Assembly (NCBI GenBank): GCA_900552755.1
Contig: USAY01000047.1
Span: forward strand, 1 to 13,140
Direction of reading: 5' to 3'
DNA length: 13,140 bases
Origin: an uncultured Collinsella sp.
GTDB lineage: Bacteria > Actinomycetota > Coriobacteriia > Coriobacteriales > Coriobacteriaceae
Below, piece after piece: positions 7,501 through 13,075 of the stretch (positions within the stretch are counted from its first letter, which is position 1; every line of letters begins with the position of its first letter). The position numbers and the translations under genes were made by a program. Below the pieces are notes generated by a model that saw nothing but the letters and a program-made list of their open reading frames with translations, was not told the DNA's origin and searched no databases.

Positions 7501-9723
7501 CTACACGATTTGATTCACGTGCGTCTCGTCATCGAACTTGGCGGCGCCGGGCTCAACGTCCTGGGGAGCGGCGGCGTCCACCAGAGCCTGCTTGAGCTCG
7601 GTGTACTGACGCTCGACCTCGCCCTCGGCCCAGACCTGGTCGGCGATAGCGTCGACCTGGCAGGCGGAGAACTTGTCCTCGGGCGTGTGCGAGACCGGGT
7701 CGACCTTGTGAATGGTCAGCTCGTTGCACTTGCCGATCCACCACTGGTAGGTCATATAGACCGTGCCCTTGTTGATGCGGTCGCTCACGTCGGCGCGGCT
7801 GTATACCTGGCCGCGGCGGCTGTGGATCGAGACGATGTCGCCGTTCTTGATGCCGCGCGCCTGGGCGTCCGCGGGATTCATGCGGACAAAGCCGGGCTCG
7901 TCGGCGAGCAGCGCCAGCGTCTTGCAGTTGCCGGTCATCGAACGGCAGCTGTAGTGGCCGACCTCGCGGACGGTGCACAGGATGAGCGGGTACTCATCGT
8001 CGGGAAGCTCGGAGGGCGCCTCCCAGTCGTGCGCCATCAGGTTGGCGCGGCCGTCCTTGGTGGTGAACTTGCCACCAGCGAACATGTCGGGCGTACCGTG
8101 GTCGTTCACATCGGTGCTCTTGACCGGCCACTGGGCGTAGCCGCCCTCGGGAGCCATCTTCTCGTAGGTCGCGCCCACAAAGTTGGGGCACAGGCTAATG
8201 CACTCGTTCCAGATCTGCTCGGTGTTGTCGTAGTGCATGGGGTAACCCATGCGCGTAGACAGGTCCGCGAAGATCTCCCAGTCGTGACGGCACTCGCCCT
8301 TGGGCGGAACGGCCGCGTCAAAGTGCTGGAAGCTACGGTCGGATGCGGTAAAGACACCCTCGTGCTCGCCCCAAGAGGTAGCGGGCAGGATGACGTCGGC
8401 GAGCATGGTCGTCTGCGTCATAAAGATGTCCTGGCAAATGAACAGATCCAGCTCGGAGAGCGTCTTGCGCATACCGGCCGAATCGGGCTCGGTCTGCACC
8501 GGGTCCTCGCCGTAGTTGTAGAAGCAGTGCACCTTGCCCTCGTCGACCAGGTGGCCCAGGTCGGTGAGCTTATAGCCCTCCTCGAGCGGGAGCTTTTCCT
8601 CGGGCACGCCCCAAGCCTTGGCAAACTTGGCACGCACTGCCGGGTCGGTGACCTTTTGGTAGCCAGGGTACAGGTTGGGCAGCATGCCCATATCGCAGGA
8701 GCCCTGGACGTTATTCTGACCGCGCACGGGCGCGAGGCCAGAATTGGGTTTGCCGATCTGGCCGGCAACGCAGGCGATGGAGGCGATGGTGTGCACCGTC
8801 TTCAGGTTCTGCTTCTGCTGGCATACGCCCATACCCCAGCCAATGATGGCAGAGGGCTTCGCCGTGGCGTACATCTCGGCAGCTTGGTGGATCAACGCGG
8901 GCTCGACACCCGTGATGTCCTGTACGGATTCGGGAGTGTAGTTCTTGATGGTCTCCCACCATTCGTCAAAGCCGTTCGTGTGCTCGGCGACGAATTCCTT
9001 GTCGTAGAGGCCATCGTTGACCAAGCAGTTGGCAAAGGCGTTGAGGAACGCAACGTTGCAACCGTTCTTGATCGGAAGGTAGAGATCGGCGATACGCGCG
9101 GTTTCGATATGGCGCGGGTCGGCGACGATGATCTTGCAACCCTTTTCTTTGGCTCGCACGATACGCCTTGCGACGATGGGGTGCGAATCGGCAGGGTTAT
9201 AGCCGAAGAGGAAAATGCAGCCCGCATCCTCCATACCGGGGATGGAGCATGACATGCAACCTGAACCAACCGTGTCCATCAGACCGAGGACAGTAGGGCC
9301 GTGTCAAGTACGGGCGCAGTTGTCCACGCTGTGGGTGCCGATGCACGCACGCGTAAACTTCTGCATGACGTAGTTCGCCTCATTGCCGCCGCCTCGCGAA
9401 GAGCCGGTGGTCATGACAGCGTTAGGACCATATTCGTCAATTATGGCCTGCATCTTAGATGCGGTGAAATCCAGTGCCTCGTCCCAGCTTACGCGCTCAA
9501 GATCCGCGCCCTTGGTGCGGCGGATCATCGGGTGCAGTACGCGGGGAGTCAAGATCTTGGTGTCGTTGATGAAGTCGTAGCCGCTCATGCCCTTAAGGCA
9601 CAGCTCGCTCTGGTTGGTGATGCCGTTGAGCGGTTCGGTACCCACGACCTGGCCGTTTTGGACCAAGAGGTTAAACTGGCAACCGGCGCCGCAGTACGGG
9701 CAAATCACTTTATGCTTCTCCAT
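7501..9723 (-). CDS. fdhF: Formate dehydrogenase H, selenocysteine-containing molybdopterin enzyme
   Basis: One 740-residue selenoprotein read through an in-frame TGA at 9306..9304 (codon 140). It oxidises formate to CO2 in the formate hydrogenlyase complex. The N-terminal [4Fe-4S] cysteines are C8, C11, C15 and C42, with K44 next to the cluster, the same positions as in E. coli FdhF (715 residues). The active-site stretch reads NCART-Sec-HGPTVLGL with His141; Sec140 is also the E. coli position. The conserved PVRGQNNVQGSCDMG lies around residues 332-346, with the formate-binding arginine at about 334. The C-terminal part carries the molybdopterin-binding fold (for example TGNCKTLALLADEPGF). 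The start at 9723 has AAGGAGGG 6 nt upstream; an in-frame ATG at 9774 would add 17 residues without such a site. A plain translation stops at the TGA and would wrongly give two proteins, with a false start at Met149. Confidence 0.95.
9273..9306 (-). promoter_or_regulatory. Selenocysteine UGA codon and bacterial SECIS hairpin in fdhF
   Basis: The UGA occupies 9306..9304. After an 11-nt gap (the same gap as in E. coli fdhF) comes a hairpin at 9292..9273: 5' arm UGUCCUC, apical loop GGUCU, 3' arm GA then a bulged U then GGACA, with seven base pairs. The loop GGUCU and a bulged uridine are the features that SelB recognises in E. coli fdhF. The hairpin is read directly from the sequence; use by SelB is inferred from the family. 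The genome must also carry selA, selB, selC and selD. Confidence 0.92.
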
Positions 9724-9746
9724 GACACCCTCCTTCCTTTCTCTGC

Positions 9747-9762
9747 TACCGAATACTCGGTA
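9747..9762 (-). other. Small perfect inverted repeat upstream of fdhF
   Basis: Arms TACCGA (9747-9752) and TCGGTA (9757-9762) with a 4-nt loop lie in the 76-nt gap between the first ferredoxin gene and the fdhF ribosome binding site. Six base pairs could form a weak mRNA hairpin or a small operator. No good promoter or T-tract accompanies it, so I would not call it a terminator. Confidence 0.3.
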
Positions 9763-9799
9763 CTTATTTGACAATCATTGGGCTTGTATGGCCGCCCGC

Positions 9800-10318
9800 C
9801 TACGCCTCGTTTTCGATGGTGGCGCGGGCACGCTCGGCAGTCAGTTCTGCCAAACGTTCCTCGTCTACCAGGGTGAGGCCCTTGGTCGGGCACGCCTCGG
9901 CACACGCCGGACCGCCGGGACGGTCCACGCACAGGTCGCACTTGAGCACGAAGCTCTTGGTCTGCGAACCCACGCGAACGTCGCCCATCAAAACCGGAAC
10001 CTGCGTGGTCGCCACGCTCACGGCGCCAAAGGGGCATGCCATGACGCAGCTCTTGCAGCCGATGCAGTTGTCCTCGTTGACGCCGATGCGATGGTTCTTT
10101 GGATCAAAGAACAAGGCGCCCGTAGGACAGGCCTTCGCGCACGGGGCATCCTCGCAGTGATGGCAAGCCACCGGTGCGGAGATCTCGTACGTACGCGTCA
10201 CGCGCAGGCGCGGCGCGGCGATGTTACCGGGGATGTCGTGCGCCTCGATACACGCCGCCATGCAGGTTTGACACCCAATGCAGCGCGAAGAATCGGCTAC
10301 GACTCGCTTATTACCCAT
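9800..10318 (-). CDS. Four-cluster electron-transfer ferredoxin (HydN/HycB-like), first gene of the operon
   Basis: A 172-residue iron-sulfur protein with sixteen cysteines in four [4Fe-4S] sets: C13/16/19/23, C52/55/60/64, C85/88/91/95 and C127/130/139/143. This is the length and layout of E. coli HydN (about 175) and HycB. It probably carries electrons from FdhF toward the hydrogenase, or helps mature FdhF as proposed for HydN. I chose the ATG at 10318 because AGGAGGGAG lies about 9 nt upstream and the peptide MGNKRVVADSSRCIGC then starts just before the first cluster. Upstream extension to 10492 would run through the structured leader and adds unconserved sequence. The gene resembles hyfA but lacks its insert, so the operon has two ferredoxins. 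Whether it is the HydN or the HycB equivalent cannot be decided here. Confidence 0.9.
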   Translation of the reverse strand: MGNKRVVADSSRCIGCQTCMAACIEAHDIPGNIAAPRLRVTRTYEISAPVACHHCEDAPCAKACPTGALFFDPKNHRIGVNEDNCIGCKSCVMACPFGAVSVATTQVPVLMGDVRVGSQTKSFVLKCDLCVDRPGGPACAEACPTKGLTLVDEERLAELTAERARATIENEA

Positions 10319-10327
10319 GTTGTTCAC

Positions 10328-10429
10328 TCCCTCCTGAATCCCTTGCCGGAGAGACCCTGTCGACATTGACCCAAGCCGCCCGTGGCCTGGCATCGACGAA
10401 TCGAATGCATGCGGCGAAACATGCACTCG
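10328..10429 (-). promoter_or_regulatory. Candidate structured leader RNA with a sequestered ribosome binding site
   Basis: Read as minus-strand RNA this stretch can form four helices. Helix A pairs 10429..10420 with 10411..10402 (10 bp, one G-U, 8-nt loop). Helix B pairs 10397..10392 with 10364..10359 (6 bp, one U-G). Nested inside it, helix C pairs CCAGGCC (10390..10384) with GGCUUGG (10377..10371) around a 6-nt loop. Helix D pairs UCUCUCC (10354..10348) with GGAGGGA (10334..10328), which is the Shine-Dalgarno of the first gene. Each helix has one G-U pair that would be an A-C mismatch in the plus-strand RNA, which favours a function in this transcript. The folding was done by eye. A cofactor or metal riboswitch is possible but unproven. 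Confidence 0.5.
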
Positions 10430-10469
10430 GTAGAGTTTCTCCAACGATATACAGGTTAAATATACGCAG

Positions 10470-10522
10470 TTGCAGGGGGCAAACTTGAGCATAGGCCCTG
10501 CAATACGGGTGTATTGCAGGGG
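10470..10522. repeat. Perfect 11-bp palindrome plus a third copy of the TTGCAGGG motif
   Basis: The arms CCCTGCAATAC (10496-10506) and GTATTGCAGGG (10511-10521) are perfectly complementary around a 4-nt centre. A further direct copy of TTGCAGGGG lies at 10470-10478, matching 10514-10522. No T-tract follows on either strand, so an operator for a dimeric regulator fits better than a terminator. It lies about 175 bp upstream of the first hydrogenlyase gene and could control that operon, the divergent plus-strand operon, or both. Confidence 0.5.
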
Positions 10523-10566
10523 TTTTGGCAGGTTGGAATTATTCTCTAGAAGCTATAAAGGTGAGT

Positions 10567-10623
10567 GTATTACATGCGTACATCCAGGGGAGATTTCACG
10601 CTCGTTTATAAAGGATGTAATAC
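10567..10623. repeat. Spaced inverted repeat GTATTACAT / ATGTAATAC
   Basis: GTATTACAT at 10567-10575 and its exact complement ATGTAATAC at 10615-10623 are separated by 39 bp. The core GTATTRCA is shared with the palindrome at 10496-10521, which gives four half-sites (10499, 10511, 10567 and 10616) and a weaker fifth (TGCAATAA at 10657). This looks like a set of sites for one regulator. No protein is identified. Confidence 0.4.
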
Positions 10624-10651
10624 GTTTGATATATATTTCGCGCTCATTAAC

Positions 10652-10679
10652 TTGAGTGCAATAAAGCAGTGGTTATAAC
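10652..10679 (+). promoter_or_regulatory. Possible promoter of the toxin-antitoxin operon
   Basis: TTGAGT (10652-10657) and TATAAC (10674-10679) are separated by 16 bp and resemble -35 and -10 boxes. The predicted start would fall inside the palindrome at 10678-10701, an arrangement typical of autorepression. The match is only moderate. I could not pick a convincing promoter for the divergent hydrogenlyase operon, although an AT-rich patch at 10445-10465 is the likely area. Confidence 0.3.
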
Positions 10680-10701
10680 ATTGGCTATTATTAGCCAATG
10701 T
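10678..10701. repeat. Perfect 10-bp palindrome, likely operator
   Basis: ACATTGGCTA (10678-10687) and TAGCCAATGT (10692-10701) flank a 4-nt centre. It lies 46 bp upstream of the antitoxin start codon and at the predicted transcription start. No T-tract follows, so an operator is preferred to a terminator. The antitoxin's own DNA-binding domain is the natural candidate to bind it. Confidence 0.5.
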
Positions 10702-10704
10702 AGT

Positions 10705-10720
10705 ATTTGACCATTCAAAT
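10705..10720. repeat. Short palindrome ATTTGA-CCAT-TCAAAT
   Basis: Two perfect 6-bp arms surround CCAT, centred 23 bp (about two helical turns) downstream of the centre of the larger palindrome. It resembles an FNR/CRP-type site (TTGA and TCAA), but the centre is 4 bp and not the usual 6, so that label is not supported. It may be a second operator in the toxin-antitoxin control region. Confidence 0.35.
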
Positions 10721-10746
10721 TGCACGCTCATTAAGGGAGGCCAGTG

Positions 10747-11070
10747 ATGTCATCGACTCAAAAACGAGCCATCCTGCAGGTGCGCATTCGCGAGGAAGAT
10801 AAGCAGCATGCCGAGCGTCTCTACGACGCCATGGGCACATCGCTCGCCGAGGCCGTGCGCCTTTTTGTCGCGCAGAGCATTTTGATGCGCAAGCTCCCCT
10901 TTCAGCCGGTCGCCGTGCGCTCAAAGGACGGCACCGCCGCCTATGGATCGCTCAAAGCATATGGGGACCCCAATCGCCGCTCCGAGGAGCGCAATGCCTG
11001 GATTGAGTACCTTGCCACAGAAAGCGACGATTCGATTTTGGGTCCCGAGGAAGTAGATATCCATGAGTAG
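10747..11070 (+). CDS. RelB/DinJ-family ribbon-helix-helix antitoxin
   Basis: A 107-residue protein. Residues 8-52 (starting AILQVRIREEDKQHAERL, then MGTSLAEAVRLFVAQSI) match the ribbon-helix-helix DNA-binding domain of RelB/DinJ antitoxins: a short beta strand, then two helices with the T-S-L-A-E-A-V-R-L-F turn. The C-terminal half (from about residue 58) is acidic toward the end (DDSILGPEEVDIHE), as expected for a toxin-neutralising tail. The ATG at 10747 has GGGAGG 6 nt upstream; a GTG three bases earlier is too close to that site. The gene overlaps the next one by 8 nt (ATGAGTAG), which implies translational coupling. It probably represses its own promoter through the palindromes and phased repeats upstream. 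DinJ/RelB proteins usually pair with YafQ/RelE toxins; here the partner has a PIN fold. Confidence 0.82.
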   Translation: MSSTQKRAILQVRIREEDKQHAERLYDAMGTSLAEAVRLFVAQSILMRKLPFQPVAVRSKDGTAAYGSLKAYGDPNRRSEERNAWIEYLATESDDSILGPEEVDIHE

Positions 11071-11518
11071 CACCATCATCGACGAGACCGTCATCCTACG
11101 CTACCTGCTTGACGACGACGAAGTTCTGTCACCGCGCGCCGCCAAGGTCATCGCCACGCGCACCGCTCGCGTCTACCCCGAAATCATCACGCGCGTCGTG
11201 ATCACGCTGCGCGACGTCTATAAGGCTCCCCGCGTTGAGATTGCTGCGGCCATGAAAAGGCTGCTCGATGACGTCATGGTCGACGAGCCCACCGTTGTCG
11301 CCCTTGCCGTCAAACTCTTTGGCAAGACCCATATGGACTTTACCGACTGCCTCCTCGCAGCCCGAACCGCCATCTACAACGATGATGTCGTGAGCTTTGG
11401 CAAGCCCATCATCCAAGGCATGATCGATTACCGCCGCAAGCGCATCAACGTAGCCGAAGCCCGAGAACGCGCCACCGACGCCACCATCGACAAACTCCGC
11501 CACCGCCCCCGCAGCTAA
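11063..11518 (+). CDS. PIN-domain protein, VapC-like toxin with degenerate active site
   Basis: A 151-residue protein whose layout follows the VapC/PIN ribonuclease fold. Residues 5-17 (IIDETVILRYLLD) match the usual DTNVILRYLL start with D7 kept, and D95 in TDCLLAA matches the second conserved aspartate. Two other expected acidic residues are not acidic here: the glutamate normally found in the strand around residue 44 is R44 (EIITRVVITL), and the TFD motif near the end reads SFG with G113. The tail beyond about 120 is basic (YRRKR, RHRPR). It is translationally coupled to the antitoxin gene, so a toxin role is inferred from context, but the active site may be impaired. The stop codon abuts a hairpin repeat. 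A PIN-like protein with a different metal site is also possible. Confidence 0.68.
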   Translation: MSSTIIDETVILRYLLDDDEVLSPRAAKVIATRTARVYPEIITRVVITLRDVYKAPRVEIAAAMKRLLDDVMVDEPTVVALAVKLFGKTHMDFTDCLLAARTAIYNDDVVSFGKPIIQGMIDYRRKRINVAEARERATDATIDKLRHRPRS

Positions 11519-11601
11519 CCCCATCCCCTCCTAAGTTGCGGTGAAATAGTTCCGATTTTTTGCCTTCCGACGGCCATTTTGGAACTATTTCACCGCAACT
11601 T
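11519..11601. repeat. Left hairpin repeat element with 35-bp inverted-repeat end
   Basis: The element starts at the base after the PIN-gene stop codon. A lead-in CCCCATCCCCTCCT (11519-11532) is followed by a perfect 21-bp inverted repeat (11533-11553 and 11581-11601) around a 27-nt loop. The 35 bp at 11519-11553 are repeated exactly, inverted, at 12870-12904. The loop holds a T-run but no T-tract follows the hairpin. It could be a mobile hairpin repeat, the end of an element, or a termination signal. Confidence 0.8.
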
Positions 11602-11772
11602 TCTGTAAGGGCAGATTTCAACACCGCTGAAAGGCCCCTGACAACCGTTTACCGATATCTTTTGGTCGGGTCTAACCTTCTGAGCTGCGGCGTCAAGCTT
11701 TTGGTCAGCTCATGGCAAGGTTCAGCGAAATCAATATGCGATAGCGTGGTATCGTTCGCTCATCCTCGAGAC

Positions 11773-12780
11773 ATGGGGTCGCTAATGGGTAAGGCCGATC
11801 ACTGTTCCAAATCTCAGACAAGGCTTTTCTTCTCGGTATTCGAGGCCCATCATGACGGACGCTTGTTTATTGCCACCGAAAAATGGGACGAACGTTGTGC
11901 CTACTCGCTCATGCAAAAGCAAATGATCGTTCGACTCTATAACCACGTCTATGCCGACCCTGCATACTGGAATGACCTTGGTATAGAAGACCGCATTTTT
12001 CAGCTGGCATCCGCCATTGCGGTCGTTGAACCCGAAGCGGTATTTTGTGGGGCGACCGCGGCTCTGCTCTATGGTATCGGTTCGGCACACACACTTCTCG
12101 ATAAGGTACAAGTTCTGTTGCCGCGAGCCACCAGGCGCGATACGTACGAATTCGTTGAGTATCGTCGCTGGCGGGCGGGCGAAGTGTGGCAGCTCGGTCC
12201 GTTTACGTTGACAGATCCGTACCGCACGGTGGTCGATATCGCCCGAACGAGCGCTTTTCGATATGCGCTGGGCTATGTCGATGGCCTGGCTCGTGAGTAT
12301 GATGTCGAGCGCGAAGAGTTGCGCGCGTATGCACAGGCCAATTGCCGTGGGCTGCACGGCATCGCACGTGCGTTTGACGTTTTTGAGCACATGGACGGCA
12401 GGTCAGACAACGGCGGTGAATCTGAGGCAAGGGCAGCGATGATCCTCGCTGGAGTAGCCACTCCCGAACTTCAGGTTGAAATCACTCGGCCGGGAAATGC
12501 AGGATACTACCTTGCAGATTACGGTTGGCAGATGCCGGACGGATCTTGGAAGCTGGCTGAACTCCATGGCCTGGGTAAATTTGAAGACAATCACCAAGAC
12601 GATTCCGAACACGCCGCGGCAAAAACTTATCGAGCCGCCCTTATACGCGATGCAAACTTACGCGCCATGGGCCACAACATCATCCATTTCAAACTTTCTG
12701 ACACCTACGATGTCGAAGCGTTCGGCGCCATGATGCGCGGCTACGGCATTCCAACAACAAAGCCATATGCCGACTCTTGA
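11773..12780 (+). CDS. AbiEi-like winged-helix protein with possible restriction-endonuclease-like C-terminus
   Basis: About 335 residues from the ATG at 11773; a second ATG at 11785 gives 331 and neither has a strong ribosome binding site. The reading frame stays open upstream to a TTG at 11560 inside the left hairpin loop, which I consider an implausible start. Residues 45-105 (MIVRLYNHVYADPAYW, then CGATAALLYGIG) resemble the winged-helix and following segment of AbiEi-family antitoxin-like proteins. Residues 215-310 resemble DUF559/Vsr-like nuclease folds: E217/E219, D249 in LADYGW, and E263-x-H-G-x-x-K269 where relatives usually have E-x-D-G. The nuclease idea is inference, and the changed motif makes activity uncertain. 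No AbiEii-type toxin gene follows. The gene stands alone between inverted hairpin repeats. The 171 nt before the start (11602-11772) hold no other gene I can support and must contain its promoter. Confidence 0.68.
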   Translation: MGSLMGKADHCSKSQTRLFFSVFEAHHDGRLFIATEKWDERCAYSLMQKQMIVRLYNHVYADPAYWNDLGIEDRIFQLASAIAVVEPEAVFCGATAALLYGIGSAHTLLDKVQVLLPRATRRDTYEFVEYRRWRAGEVWQLGPFTLTDPYRTVVDIARTSAFRYALGYVDGLAREYDVEREELRAYAQANCRGLHGIARAFDVFEHMDGRSDNGGESEARAAMILAGVATPELQVEITRPGNAGYYLADYGWQMPDGSWKLAELHGLGKFEDNHQDDSEHAAAKTYRAALIRDANLRAMGHNIIHFKLSDTYDVEAFGAMMRGYGIPTTKPYADS

Positions 12781-12821
12781 CCCACGCATATCCGAGCGGC
12801 CTTATCCACCCAGCCTCAAAT

Positions 12822-12904
12822 AAGTTGCGGTGGAATAGTTCCTGAATAGCCGAGAAAAGCTCCCAAACAGGAACTATTTCACCGCAACTTAGGAGGGGAT
12901 GGGG
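12822..12904. repeat. Right hairpin repeat element, inverted copy
   Basis: Inverted relative to the left copy. The arms at 12822-12842 and 12870-12890 (21 bp) surround a 27-nt loop, the same loop length as the left copy. One arm position differs (G at 12833 opposite T at 12878), a G-U pair in plus-strand RNA. The lead-in AGGAGGGGATGGGG (12891-12904) completes the 35-bp match to 11519-11553. Oriented alike, the loops agree at about 13 of 27 positions, so the arms are conserved while the loops have drifted. It sits between the end of the AbiEi-like gene and the terminator of the tRNA operon. Confidence 0.8.
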
Positions 12905-12950
12905 GCTGGTGCCAGAAAGGCCAACAATATTGCGACTGAGCATTGCGACA

Positions 12951-12986
12951 CAAAAACAGGTCAGAAGGTGTTGAACTTCTGACCTG
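12951..12986 (-). terminator. Rho-independent terminator of the tRNA operon
   Basis: On the minus strand, an 11-bp perfect stem CAGGTCAGAAG / CTTCTGACCTG (12986..12976 and 12967..12957, 8-nt loop) is followed directly by TTTTTG. It lies 9 nt past the encoded CCA end of the tRNA-Gly gene and so ends the minus-strand tRNA transcript. In the plus direction the hairpin is followed by CGGTTTTCTT and could act weakly on transcription from the AbiEi-like gene. Confidence 0.88.
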
Positions 12987-12995
12987 CGGTTTTCT

Positions 12996-13069
12996 TGGAG
13001 CGGGCGACGGGAATCGAACCCGCGTCATCAGCTTGGAAGGCTGGGGTTCTACCATTGAACTACGCCCGC
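12996..13069 (-). tRNA. tRNA-Gly (anticodon UCC)
   Basis: 74 nt including an encoded CCA. The acceptor stem GCGGGCG pairs perfectly with CGCCCGC. The D stem is GTTC/GAAC, the anticodon loop is CTTCCAA with anticodon TCC, and the T arm contains GGTTCGATTCC. The discriminator base is T, followed by CCA. The 5' end is 6 nt from the 3' end of the tRNA-Pro gene upstream, so both are processed from one transcript. Confidence 0.96.
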
Positions 13070-13075
13070 AAGATA

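Larger units (their letters stand above)
10593..10734 (+). repeat. 42-bp-phased direct repeats upstream of the antitoxin gene
   Basis: Three related 16-mers occur at 10593-10608 (ATTTCACGCTCGTTTA), 10635-10650 (ATTTCGCGCTCATTAA) and 10719-10734 (ATTGCACGCTCATTAA), agreeing at 13 to 14 of 16 positions. The spacings are 42 and 84 bp, that is four and eight helical turns. A weak fourth version, GCTATTA, sits near the missing 42-bp step (10684-10690). Sites on one face of the helix suit cooperative binding by a ribbon-helix-helix protein such as the antitoxin encoded just downstream. Confidence 0.45.

Noticed and set aside
7510..9252. A 580-codon open frame on the plus strand opposite fdhF
   Set aside because: It lies entirely antisense to a well-supported enzyme gene and has low-complexity Val/Leu/Gly/Arg composition, no family motif and no ribosome binding site that stands out.
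7501..9774. fdhF as a pseudogene or as two separate genes broken at 9304
   Set aside because: The UGA lies at the known selenocysteine position, with a SECIS hairpin at the right distance and intact active-site neighbours.
10319..10492. An N-terminal extension of the first ferredoxin gene up to 10492
   Set aside because: The extension is unconserved in character and runs through the ribosome binding site and leader hairpins; the ATG at 10318 has a strong site and starts just before the first cluster.
10496..10522. A rho-independent terminator or CRISPR fragment at the 11-bp palindrome
   Set aside because: No T-tract follows on either strand and there is no repeated spacer-repeat pattern; an operator fits better.
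10524..10543. A sigma-54-like promoter (TTGGCAGG...) as in E. coli hyf and hyc control
   Set aside because: The GG is present but the expected GC at the -12 element is TT, and the orientation points away from the hydrogenlyase operon.
10705..10720. An FNR/CRP binding site
   Set aside because: The half-sites TTGA and TCAA are separated by 4 bp, whereas the family normally has 6.
11519..12904. A standard insertion sequence
   Set aside because: There are inverted repeats, but no transposase gene and no visible target-site duplication. The enclosed protein has no DDE or HUH motif.
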